DNA from: JAFGSZ01 sp964492185
Lineage (GTDB): Bacteria; Bacteroidota; Bacteroidia; Bacteroidales; UBA10428
Reading direction: 5' to 3'
Assembly: GCA_964492185.1 (NCBI GenBank)
Contig: CAZBJH010000046.1
Location: 1-23,396 of the forward strand
DNA length: 23,396 bases
Below the pieces are notes generated by a model. It did no database searches and was not told the DNA's origin. It saw nothing but the letters and a program-made list of their open reading frames with translations. Below are positions 16,731 to 23,396 of this stretch, in pieces. The position numbers and the translations under genes were made by a program. Position 1 is the stretch's first letter, and the number at the start of each line of letters is the position of its first letter.

Positions 16731-19700
16731 TTAGAATGTAAGGTCGATTCCTATTGTATAAACTTTTGCTCGCGGATAAAATTGTCCCCATTGGTGATAG
16801 GCTTCCGGATCAAACTTAAAAAGATCGTCTTTAACCCAGGTGAATACATTCTGCCCTGATAAATAAACTCTTAACCCTTTAACATTTACTTTTGAAAGTA
16901 AAGATTGATTAAAACTATATCCAATCTGGAGAGTTTTTAACCGAAGGTATGTCGCATCTCTAAGCCAGTAGCTTGAAGTAGTAATATTATTACTTCCGGG
17001 TGAAGTTGTTAAACGTGGATAACGGGCATTTGCATTATTATTCTCTGTTGTCCAACGCTCTTCTATTTGCCATGTCTGAATATTTCCCCCATTATAAAAG
17101 GCATAACCGGCATAATCTGTAAACGTGTAGTTTACATGAGTAGCCCCCTGAAAATTCATTGCCAGATCGAAACCTTTATATTCAGCGCTAATATTAATCC
17201 CATAAATAATCTCAGGTACAGAGGAATATCCAATTTTAGTAACGTCATATGCATCAATAACTCCGTCGGGAACTCCATCGGGCCCATTAAAGTCCTTATA
17301 TTTTATATCTCCGGGAACAATTCCGCTTCCCTGGTAAGGAGAATTGGCAATTTCCTCCACAGATGTAAATAAACCTTCAGCTATTTTTCCATAGGAAGAA
17401 TTCAGGGGATTTCCCGTTTGTCTCCTGAAAGGATCATTCAGAGTACCTTCTGCTTCTCCAAGCTCTATAGTTTTATTTGTTGCATACGTATAAACAAAAT
17501 TAACATGATAGTTGAAGTCGTTAATACGATTGTGATGCCCCAATGTGAAATCTATTCCCTTGTTTTCAACAATTCCTATATTAGCATCGGGTAATGCAAT
17601 ACCAATTATTGAAGATGTTTTTTGTGTTGGTCTCAAAATATCTTCGGTTCTTTTAAAGAAATAATCAGCCTCAATTGTTAAAAGATGTTTCCATAAAGTG
17701 CCTTCCAACCCTATATCGGTTAAAGTTGCCACTTCCCATGTTATATCGGGGTTGGGAAGCCGGGACTCTTTAGCTGCCTGCACTGCATCTCCACCCAAAG
17801 AATACGGAGTAGATTGCATGGCATAAGTTGCGAGGTACTGATAATCCCCTACACGGTCATTTCCGGCTTGCCCCCATGAACCACGTAATTTCAAATTATC
17901 AATAAATTTCAAATTGTCTTTAATGAAATTTTCTTCCGATATTCTCCATCCGAGAGAGAAAGACGGAAAGAATCCCCATCGTTGCCCCGGGGCAAATTTC
18001 ATTGAACCATCGTAACGGAAATTAACCTCAGCCATATATTTTGCACTATAATCGTAGGTTAACCTGCCAATATATCCAAGCCTTGACCCTTCCGAAGCGC
18101 TACCATCTGTTGACTGACCGTCTGACGGACCTGCAAATAACTGGTCGATTGAAGTGGAAGCATAATTAATCCGTTTCCCGTTCATCCAATTGCTATTCCA
18201 TTCTGTAAGATTAAATACAAACAAAGCTCCAAGATTGTGTTTTTCAGCGATTGTCGTTTTATAATCTGCATGAAACTCCACTTGTTTGGCTGAAGAAAAA
18301 TAAGAACGTTCTTCCAACGAAGGTTTGGTTGTCGGTGGGATTTCTTCGTAAAGCGAATTTGCACGGTCAATCATTCTCCATGTCGTATAAGGGGTAACCC
18401 ATATTTTTGTGTGACTACCGCCAAAATCGTAAACACCAAGCCCTTTTAATGTGAGCCCCCCTATAAATGAAGGTTTGTATTCAAAAGTCAATGATCCGTT
18501 AAAATTATTACCTTTATCAACGGTGCTTCCTCCATACTCAAGTTCTGCTACAGCGTTATCACAAACTGTGGGTTTCACATATTGACCGTCGCTAATTTTT
18601 ACCGGCCATGTGTTTGGTATCCTCATTGGGTATTCCAAAAACATACTTATCGATTTACTTGGATTATTATCTTCATCGGTATATCCCATCATATCTAATG
18701 AAACTTTAAAATCCTTAGTAACATTTGCATCAATATTTGTTCTGATATTGTATTTTCTGAAATCCGCCTTGTCGAAGTACCCATCTTGTCTGTATGCTCC
18801 CAATGAAAGATAATAATTTATATTTTCTTTGCCCCCGGATATTGAAAGGTTATGCTGGGCTTGTAAAGGATCTTTTTGAATAATCTCATCCCACCAATTT
18901 GTATTTGGATAATCAGGATTGGTTCCAGATTCAAATTTACTAATATCGTCGGAAGTAAAAGGCTCCGTCTTACCTTCATTCCTTGACGCCTCATTAAACA
19001 TTCTGGCATAATCGGCAGAACTGCAAAATTCCGGTAAACGGGTTGGTTTTGAAACCCCGTAATAGGCCTTATAACTAATGGTCGGCTTTCCTTCTTTTCC
19101 TCTTTTCGTTGTAATAAGGATTACCCCATTCGCCCCTCTTGATCCATAAGGAGCCACGGCAGAAGCATCTTTTAAAACAGTTACACTCTCTATATCATTA
19201 ATATCAATTAAAGTGAGGTCTCTGTCCGGAATACCATCCACGACAACCAAAGCGTCGTTATTCCCCGTTGTACTCACACCTCGTACGTATATTGTTGAAG
19301 CATCGTTACCTGGCTCTGCATTATTATTTCGTACGATTAATCCTGAAGCTTTACCGGAAAGGGTATTCGAAACGTCGGCAACAGCATTTTTCTGGATATC
19401 ATCAGCTTTTACAACAGAAACCGAACTTGTCATAGTCCCTTTCTTTTGTGTAGTGTAACCAATTACAACAATTTCATCAATACCAATGGTTTCCTCCTCC
19501 ATTACTACATTGATTATATCTTTCCCTGCAACCTCAATTTCCCTGGTTTTTAACCCTATAAAAGAAAATTGCAGAACTGCATCTTCGGGCACATTTGATA
19601 TGGAAAATTCTCCATTCCCGTTTGTAATTGTTCCAGATGTAGTTCCTTTTACGGTAACTGTAACACCAGGTAGTGGCTGTCCATTTTCATCAGCTACGCT

Positions 19701-20117
19701 TCCGGAAACCGATTTTTGTTGCTGACCAAACAAATCATTTGTGTCACCTTCGGATATTGTAAGTAAAATAAAACGGTCTTTTACCTTATATTCCACGTTT
19801 GTTCCGGCAAATAATTCGTCGAGAACTTCGTTAATTTTTTGGTTTTTCACGTTCACCGATGTTTCCCGGTTAACATCAACCAACTTTTCGCTGTACATAA
19901 AGACAAACTCACTTTGCTTCTCAATGTTTCGAAGAACTTCTTTTACAGTGCTGTTCTTCATATTAAGGTTTAGCACTTTGGTTTGTGAATACGATTTACT
20001 CGCAAACACGCTAATTACAGAAAGGAATAATAAGAAGACAGTTAGTCTCATAATTCTTAATGCTTTTTGTAATCCTGGAATTTTCCATTCCCGAAAAATA
20101 CATTCATTTTTTTTCAT
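16731..20117 (-). CDS. susC: SusC/RagA-type TonB-dependent receptor with STN domain
   Basis: Outer-membrane TonB-dependent transporter, 1128 residues, the import channel of the SusCD pair and the signal transducer of this PUL. A signal region lies behind a 22-residue basic leader, ending SYS before Q45. An STN (secretin/TonB N-terminal) domain covers about residues 46-120, the module that talks to a FecR anti-sigma factor. A carboxypeptidase-regulatory-like beta-sandwich follows (136-210, SGSVADENGQPLPGVTVTVKG). The plug begins with DEIVVIGYTTQKKG and carries VLKDASAVAPYGSRGANGVILITTK. The rest is barrel, ending in a terminal aromatic TIGIDLTF as needed for outer-membrane assembly. It sits 150 bases behind fecR, with a structured leader, and 20 bases ahead of susD. 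The presence of STN agrees with the adjacent sigma/FecR pair. Confidence 0.97.
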   Translation of the reverse strand: MKKNECIFREWKIPGLQKALRIMRLTVFLLFLSVISVFASKSYSQTKVLNLNMKNSTVKEVLRNIEKQSEFVFMYSEKLVDVNRETSVNVKNQKINEVLDELFAGTNVEYKVKDRFILLTISEGDTNDLFGQQQKSVSGSVADENGQPLPGVTVTVKGTTSGTITNGNGEFSISNVPEDAVLQFSFIGLKTREIEVAGKDIINVVMEEETIGIDEIVVIGYTTQKKGTMTSSVSVVKADDIQKNAVADVSNTLSGKASGLIVRNNNAEPGNDASTIYVRGVSTTGNNDALVVVDGIPDRDLTLIDINDIESVTVLKDASAVAPYGSRGANGVILITTKRGKEGKPTISYKAYYGVSKPTRLPEFCSSADYARMFNEASRNEGKTEPFTSDDISKFESGTNPDYPNTNWWDEIIQKDPLQAQHNLSISGGKENINYYLSLGAYRQDGYFDKADFRKYNIRTNIDANVTKDFKVSLDMMGYTDEDNNPSKSISMFLEYPMRIPNTWPVKISDGQYVKPTVCDNAVAELEYGGSTVDKGNNFNGSLTFEYKPSFIGGLTLKGLGVYDFGGSHTKIWVTPYTTWRMIDRANSLYEEIPPTTKPSLEERSYFSSAKQVEFHADYKTTIAEKHNLGALFVFNLTEWNSNWMNGKRINYASTSIDQLFAGPSDGQSTDGSASEGSRLGYIGRLTYDYSAKYMAEVNFRYDGSMKFAPGQRWGFFPSFSLGWRISEENFIKDNLKFIDNLKLRGSWGQAGNDRVGDYQYLATYAMQSTPYSLGGDAVQAAKESRLPNPDITWEVATLTDIGLEGTLWKHLLTIEADYFFKRTEDILRPTQKTSSIIGIALPDANIGIVENKGIDFTLGHHNRINDFNYHVNFVYTYATNKTIELGEAEGTLNDPFRRQTGNPLNSSYGKIAEGLFTSVEEIANSPYQGSGIVPGDIKYKDFNGPDGVPDGVIDAYDVTKIGYSSVPEIIYGINISAEYKGFDLAMNFQGATHVNYTFTDYAGYAFYNGGNIQTWQIEERWTTENNNANARYPRLTTSPGSNNITTSSYWLRDATYLRLKTLQIGYSFNQSLLSKVNVKGLRVYLSGQNVFTWVKDDLFKFDPEAYHQWGQFYPRAKVYTIGIDLTF

Positions 20118-20145
20118 AAATTTGTATTGTTAAAGTTTGAAATTA

Positions 20146-20168
20146 CCCTGTACTGTTATTCTACAGGG
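20146..20168 (-). promoter_or_regulatory. Hairpin in the susC leader
   Basis: CCCTGTA (20146-20152) and TACAGGG (20162-20168) form a perfect seven-pair stem with a nine-base loop, about 30 bases ahead of the susC ATG. Its CAGGG/CCCTG arms can also pair with the arms of the neighbouring hairpin at 20187-20212, so two exclusive leader folds are possible. The regulatory role is inferred. Confidence 0.45.
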
Positions 20169-20186
20169 ATGGTTTTGAACTCTCTT

Positions 20187-20218
20187 CAGGGAAGTGTTGG
20201 CGCACTTCCCTGTTTTTT
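20187..20218 (+). terminator. Intrinsic terminator on the plus strand in the fecR-susC spacer
   Basis: CAGGGAAGTG (20187-20196), loop TTGGCG, CACTTCCCTG (20203-20212), then six Ts (20213-20218): a perfect ten-pair stem with a U-tract. The T-run is on the plus strand only. The minus strand, on which all nearby genes lie, continues AAGAGAG after the stem. It would therefore end a transcript running antisense to the 5' part of susC. For the sense transcript it is simply a leader hairpin. Confidence 0.6.
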
Positions 20219-20267
20219 AATAACTTCTTATCATAGGCAAATTGTTTTAATTCGTTAGCTTCAAATT

Positions 20268-21338
20268 TTATTGTCGCCTTTCTATTTTTATTACTTGTTT
20301 TGAAAAAGTACCGTCATCCAGTTTTTTTCGCGGAAACCTCTTATACGTAATCGGAGTTATCTCAGTCATTAAATCGAGAATAAGAAACAGGGGATCATCG
20401 GCAAACGTCACAGTATAGGTTAAATCTTTTATGTCATCAGCAACATAAAATTCAACATTAAACATTCGGCTCAGTTTTTTTGTAATCTGGAGGATTGGGG
20501 TGTTATCGAATACCAATTTGCCTTCCTTCCATGCAATGTAATCTTCGATGTTTACTTGATTTGAGCTGATTTTACCCGTTTTTGAATTATATGCCAGATG
20601 CTGGCCCGGGGCCATTGTTCCAATCTGTCCGATTTTCTTATCTGGTAATATCTTTTCAATAATTACTTTCCCCTCTACAAGTGTTGTCGCGACAATATCA
20701 TCGTCCGGATACGCGTTTACATTAAACTCAGTACCCAATGCCTTTACATTCAGTTTCCCCGTTTTTACAATAAATGGTTTATCAGGATTATGGGCTACAT
20801 CAAAATATGCTTCGCCCGACAGGGTAATTTCCCTTGTATCTCCGGTAAAGTTCTGCGGGTATTTAATTTTACTGCCGTAATTGAGGTTTACTACAGTTCT
20901 ATCTGATAATTGCACAACTGTCCGCGAGCCTATTGGAGCAATAACTTCAAGAGAGTCAACAGTAAGTGACAAATCAGTGAATTTATTCATTTGCAGGTTG
21001 TTGTTCGAGAGCAAATAGAATACTACTCCAAGTAAAGCAATGAACAGTATCGCTGCTGCACGGCTTAACCACTTTGCAATTTTTGAAAAATTAATCACTT
21101 TGGCCCCTGAATTCTTCCGATGTTTAAGGTTTATTTCATGGTGAATTTTATCGAGTAATGCACTGTACTTTTTCTCATTTTTCTTTTTCAAATCAGGTTC
21201 AAAAATTTTCCAGTAATCGTAGCTCCAGTATTTTCCAGCATCAGTTACAGCTTCATTTTCCAACCAGTTTGCGAGTTCTTCAAATTCTTTGTCAGTACAA
21301 TTATTATTTAAATATTTTATAAGGACTTCTTTATTCAT
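20268..21338 (-). CDS. FecR-family anti-sigma factor
   Basis: Inner-membrane anti-sigma/sigma-regulator of the FecR family, 356 residues. A cytoplasmic N-terminal part (MNKEVLIKYLNNNCTDKEFEEL) would hold the ECF sigma factor. A transmembrane helix lies at about residues 91-110 (LSRAAAILFIALLGVVFYLL). The periplasmic FecR domain has APIGSRTVVQLSDRT and ITLSGEAYFDVAHN. The C-terminal DUF4974/STN-like domain (FDNTPILQITKKLSRMFNVEF) would contact the SusC STN domain. I use the ATG at 21338 because related proteins begin with this M-x-K-E/D motif. A longer frame starts at 21371 with MGGEVLNLNKN inside a hairpin and poly-G tract, and a TTG at 21350-21348 lies eight bases from GGGGAGG, so the true start is uncertain. 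It is encoded between its sigma factor and its receptor. Confidence 0.93.
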   Translation of the reverse strand: MNKEVLIKYLNNNCTDKEFEELANWLENEAVTDAGKYWSYDYWKIFEPDLKKKNEKKYSALLDKIHHEINLKHRKNSGAKVINFSKIAKWLSRAAAILFIALLGVVFYLLSNNNLQMNKFTDLSLTVDSLEVIAPIGSRTVVQLSDRTVVNLNYGSKIKYPQNFTGDTREITLSGEAYFDVAHNPDKPFIVKTGKLNVKALGTEFNVNAYPDDDIVATTLVEGKVIIEKILPDKKIGQIGTMAPGQHLAYNSKTGKISSNQVNIEDYIAWKEGKLVFDNTPILQITKKLSRMFNVEFYVADDIKDLTYTVTFADDPLFLILDLMTEITPITYKRFPRKKLDDGTFSKQVIKIERRQ

Positions 21339-21354
21339 ATTCTTATTCAAATTA

Positions 21355-21387
21355 AGTACCTCCCCCCCCATAAACAGGGGAGGTACT
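21355..21387 (-). promoter_or_regulatory. Hairpin with G8 tract over the fecR translation start
   Basis: An 11-pair perfect stem: AGTACCTCCCC (minus strand from 21387) and GGGGAGGTACT (to 21355), with an 11-base loop holding an ATG. The 3' arm contains the purine-rich GGGGAGG that would serve as ribosome binding site for fecR. A run of eight Gs (21369-21362 on the minus strand) spans loop and stem. Folding would hide the ribosome binding site. The regulatory meaning is inferred. Confidence 0.55.
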
Positions 21388-21499
21388 CTACCTAACTAAT
21401 TAAACCTACTGATACTAAAAAATTAACAATTTTTTCTTTCAGATTTAATAGTATTACGCATAAGAGCGATGGGATAACTATGTAAAAATGTTGTTTTTT

Positions 21500-22087
21500 T
21501 TACGAAAGGAATAAACAGACGAATAATATATTGACAGCCAGACTATTATCGATATGAGATTTTAAAAACTTCATGATTCTCACCAGGTGATTGTTCACAG
21601 TATTTTCAGAAATATTTAATTTTCGGGCAATTTCTTCATGAGTTAAACCTTCTTCCCTGCTTAAACGGTAAATCTCTTCCTGGCGCGGGGTTAAATGTTT
21701 TAGTAAAGACTCTACCTTCTGCTTTAATTCTTTATATTGGATTTCATCTATTATCTGTTCAGCAGAACTAACTTGTTGCAATGATTTTAGGTACTCCCTC
21801 GATTTGGTTTCACTCATTCTTTTGCGCAATAAACTCATTGTGGTGTTGTAAGCAATGGTAAATAGGAATGACTCAAAGGAAGCATAAATATTAATTTTAC
21901 CTCTTGATTCCCATATCTTAATAAAAACTTCCTGAACAATCTCTTCGGTATCTTCTTTCTGCTTTAGAAACAGGAATATAAATTCACGCAACTTATAGCA
22001 ATACTTATTATAAATAGCATCGAACGCGGCCATGTCTCCTTTTCTCAGAAGCTTTACAAGTTCATTAATTGATTTTTTTTTATTCAA
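21500..22087 (-). CDS. ECF RNA polymerase sigma factor
   Basis: Extracytoplasmic-function sigma-70 factor of 195 residues that should direct transcription of the SusCD operon when released by the neighbouring FecR protein. Region 2 is visible as FDAIYNKYCYKLREFIF, TEEIVQEVFIKIWESR and ASFESFLFTIAYNTTMSLLRKR. Region 4 carries the helix-turn-helix LTPRQEEIYRLSREEGLTHEEIARKLNISENTVNNHL. A short hydrophobic C-terminal tail (VNILFVCLFLS) is common in PUL sigma factors of this group. The start codon is TTG at 22087: an in-frame stop lies three codons upstream, and the next ATG (residue 19) would cut into the conserved N-terminus. A candidate promoter ends 22 bases upstream, giving a very short leader. 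Confidence 0.95.
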   Translation of the reverse strand: MNKKKSINELVKLLRKGDMAAFDAIYNKYCYKLREFIFLFLKQKEDTEEIVQEVFIKIWESRGKINIYASFESFLFTIAYNTTMSLLRKRMSETKSREYLKSLQQVSSAEQIIDEIQYKELKQKVESLLKHLTPRQEEIYRLSREEGLTHEEIARKLNISENTVNNHLVRIMKFLKSHIDNSLAVNILFVCLFLS

Positions 22088-22109
22088 GAATAGTTAAATT
22101 TGAATGAAG

Positions 22110-22139
22110 CAAATGTATTAATTAAATACAAAATGCAAA
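22110..22139 (-). promoter_or_regulatory. Candidate promoter of the sigma-factor gene
   Basis: On the minus strand TTTG (22139-22136), 18 bases, TACATTTG (22117-22110). Both boxes match the Bacteroidota housekeeping promoter consensus TTTG / TAnnTTTG, with spacing one base below the usual 19-20. Transcription would start near 22103, about 16 bases ahead of the TTG start. Confidence 0.45.
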
Positions 22140-22287
22140 ATACAAAGATTTAAAAGAATGGCTTAAGTTTAATTTCAGGTTGTGATTACATTTGTAATGA
22201 ATTTGGAGTTTATGAGATTTTCCAGGTAGAATTTCTAACGCTAAAACATAAAAACACAAAGTTCCATGAGTATTTCACACGCTAATT

Positions 22288-22643
22288 TTAACTACAGACA
22301 TTGTTATTTGCATCAATTATCATTATAGTTTCACCAGTTGAATCCTTGCCAAATGCAAAAACGATTTTGGTTTTTAAATCTTCTTTTGATAATTTCGATG
22401 TATCAGGATCTCATTGCCACGCCTTTTGCAAATCTTCATATCGTTCTTGTGTGATATTTCCAAGAATATAATTTTGATAAACTAATTGAAGAATATTTGT
22501 CTCAATGTCACCGTATTTTATATCAATCCAAATTTCTGGTGTCCCTTTCACTTCCAAGGATGTTTTTTTCCATGGATTAGTATCATCTTTATTATTAGGG
22601 GGGAATTGCACTTAAAGAATAAATCCTTTTTTGATCCTTTCAT
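22288..22643 (-). pseudogene. Decayed gene of unknown family, partner of the nucleotidyltransferase remnant
   Basis: Three pieces of one frame-broken gene. The ATG at 22643 overlaps the stop of the upstream nucleotidyltransferase as ATGA and opens MKGSKKDLFFKCNSP. At a run of six Cs (minus strand, 22603-22598) the reading must shift to continue as NNKDDTNPWKKTSLEV...ERYEDLQKAWQ, which in its own frame has no ATG (only GTG at 22611 right after a stop). At 22413-22411 a TGA interrupts, yet the same frame stays open for DPDTSKLSKEDLKTKIVFAF...DANNNVCS to a TAA at 22290-22288. The rebuilt product would be about 117 residues. I do not recognise the family; it does not look like the HEPN partner often found with such nucleotidyltransferases. 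Two lesions in one gene argue for decay rather than a sequencing error, but the homopolymer shift alone could be an error. Confidence 0.6.
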
Positions 22644-22960
22644 TTTATCTTAATCCCTTCTTTATTTATTTTTTCAAATAATGGAGTAGATGAATGTTTT
22701 TTATTCCAATCTCGCTTTGAGTAAACTAACGGAGAAATAATTTTGCCGGTTTCCAATCCCAGTTCATAAAACTCATCCATAATATTTGTCTCTAAATCGA
22801 AAGATATATTTTTAATATTTAACAAAATCAACAAATCCCAATCTGAGAGTTCGCTGGCATCACCTCTGGCCCGGGACCTATAAAGACAAATCTCAGAATT
22901 AGGGTGTCTGGTTTTTGCCAATTAAATAATTTTTTCTAATATTTTATCTTGTTTACCCAT
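22640..22960 (-). pseudogene. Decayed MNT-like nucleotidyltransferase
   Basis: Small nucleotidyltransferase-fold protein of the MNT antitoxin/minimal nucleotidyltransferase type. From ATG 22960 the frame reads MGKQDKILEKII, then TAA (22924-22922), then continues in the same frame as LAKTRHPNSEICLYRSRARGDASELSDWDLLILLN through to TGA at 22642-22640, 106 codons in all. The metal-binding SDWDLLIL is intact, but the usual GSRARGD nucleotide-binding loop reads RSRARGD (AGG where GGG is expected). A shortened product from TTG 22921 is conceivable, but it would lack the first helix and the key glycine. The stop overlaps the ATG of the next broken gene (ATGA), the mark of a once-coupled pair. Confidence 0.7.
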
Positions 22961-23235
22961 ACCACAAGAATAATGAATTTTATCGCTTTAATAAAGTATA
23001 ACCCGTTCTTTCATAGCTTATTGATAAAATATTTATTCGACACCCCCCCTAAAATACAGTAATAATTTCTGATACCAGCTATTCAAGAATTACTCTTCGA
23101 ATATTATGCGTAAAATCCACGCAAATCCGGGTTTTTTATTAATTTGGGCAATAAATCTTAAATTTATGCGGTTTGATAGATGCGAATTTATATTTTGCAC
23201 TCATTACCAATTTTTATTAAAAAATTAAATCTAAA
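22961..23235. other. AT-rich gene-free spacer
   Basis: No credible gene on either strand, no RNA gene that I recognise. It contains a C-run (23043-23049) and runs into the dispersed repeat at 23236. The end of the nucleotidyltransferase remnant's promoter should lie here, but no good TTTG/TAnnTTTG pair was found. Confidence 0.5.
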
Positions 23236-23286
23236 AGAATGAAACCCTCATCCTTAAGGAATTTAATTTAAATAGTACAAAGACAA
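23236..23286 (+). repeat. Dispersed intergenic repeat, copy B (leader segment)
   Basis: Matches 5664-5715: both begin AGAATGAAAC(T/C)CT and end GTACAAAGACAA. The inner part has CCTTAAGG where copy A has a larger CTCTTA/TAAGAG hairpin. It is followed within ten bases by the 24-bp array, as copy A is followed (more distantly) by one array-like unit. Confidence 0.55.
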
Positions 23287-23295
23287 CCGAGCGAA

Positions 23296-23396
23296 GCGAG
23301 CTCATGAACTCATTTAAAAGTGAGTTCGTGAACTCATTTAAAAGCGAGCTCATGAACTCATTTAAAAGTGAGTTCGTGAACTCATTTAAAAGCGAG
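23296..23396 (+). repeat. 24-bp tandem repeat array with two alternating variants, cut by window end
   Basis: Four complete units and five bases of a fifth. Variant A is GCGAGCTCATGAACTC plus ATTTAAAA (23296-23319 and 23344-23367). Variant B is GTGAGTTCGTGAACTC plus ATTTAAAA (23320-23343 and 23368-23391). Copies of the same variant are identical, so the true period is 48 bases. Each unit contains an inverted repeat, GAGTTC-GT-GAACTC or GAGCTC-AT-GAACTC. It lacks spacers and is not a CRISPR. Confidence 0.9.

Noticed and set aside
16711..16791. N-terminal extension of SusD starting at 16791
   Set aside because: It would overlap the end of susC and place 27 residues before a perfect lipoprotein signal; the strong GGGAGG site supports the start at 16710.
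19741..20133. Plus-strand 130-codon frame antisense to the susC start
   Set aside because: Opposite the STN domain and signal peptide; composition is a mirror of susC. A noncoding antisense RNA remains possible, a protein does not look likely.
21417..21435. AAAAAATT-AAC-AATTTTTT inverted repeat between sigma and fecR genes
   Set aside because: Only A/T pairs in a very AT-rich spacer; too weak to call a terminator and it would sit inside the sigma-fecR transcript.
23296..23396. CRISPR array
   Set aside because: Units of 24 bp follow each other without spacers, alternate in two fixed variants, and no cas gene is present.

Overview
The window looks like part of a Bacteroidota genome, most likely a marine or gut-type Bacteroidales/Marinilabiliales relative. 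The signs are a SusC/SusD pair, an ECF sigma and FecR anti-sigma pair, type IX secretion (Por) C-terminal sorting domains, many secreted glycoside hydrolases, AT-rich spacers and weak Shine-Dalgarno signals. The genus is not identifiable from this sequence alone. The window is mainly a polysaccharide utilization locus (PUL) in two convergent arms.

Left arm, plus strand (1-11700): a GH5-type glycanase and a CE1/PHB-depolymerase-like esterase. Both end in the same long tail: three SwmB-like repeats, a CBM6-like module and a type IX sorting domain. A LacZ-type GH2 enzyme and a GH95 enzyme (alpha-L-fucosidase type) follow as a probable two-gene operon. Three inverted-repeat elements (two of 167 bp, one related of 124 bp) lie directly behind the GH5, esterase and GH95 genes.

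Right arm, minus strand (22087 down to 12382): ECF sigma factor, FecR anti-sigma, SusC-type TonB-dependent receptor with an N-terminal STN signalling domain, SusD-type lipoprotein and a second GH2 enzyme. This is the classic trans-envelope switch: ligand on SusC signals through STN to FecR and frees the sigma factor. Structured RNA signals sit at three joints of this operon: a hairpin over the fecR start, two hairpins in the susC leader (one also a plus-strand terminator), and a terminator-like hairpin between susD and the GH2 gene.

Right edge (22288-23396): a decayed two-gene unit (nucleotidyltransferase plus an unknown partner, ATGA overlap, two in-frame stops and a probable frameshift), then AT-rich spacer, then a dispersed repeat ending in a 24-bp tandem array cut by the window end. 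A relative of this composite repeat lies upstream of the LacZ-type gene.

The likely joint job is capture and breakdown of a galactose- and fucose-containing, esterified hemicellulose-like glycan. Secreted endo-acting and esterase enzymes would work outside, SusCD would import oligosaccharides, and GH2/GH95 exo-enzymes would trim them. The substrate is inference only; no GH31, GH43 or transporter gene that would fix it is present.
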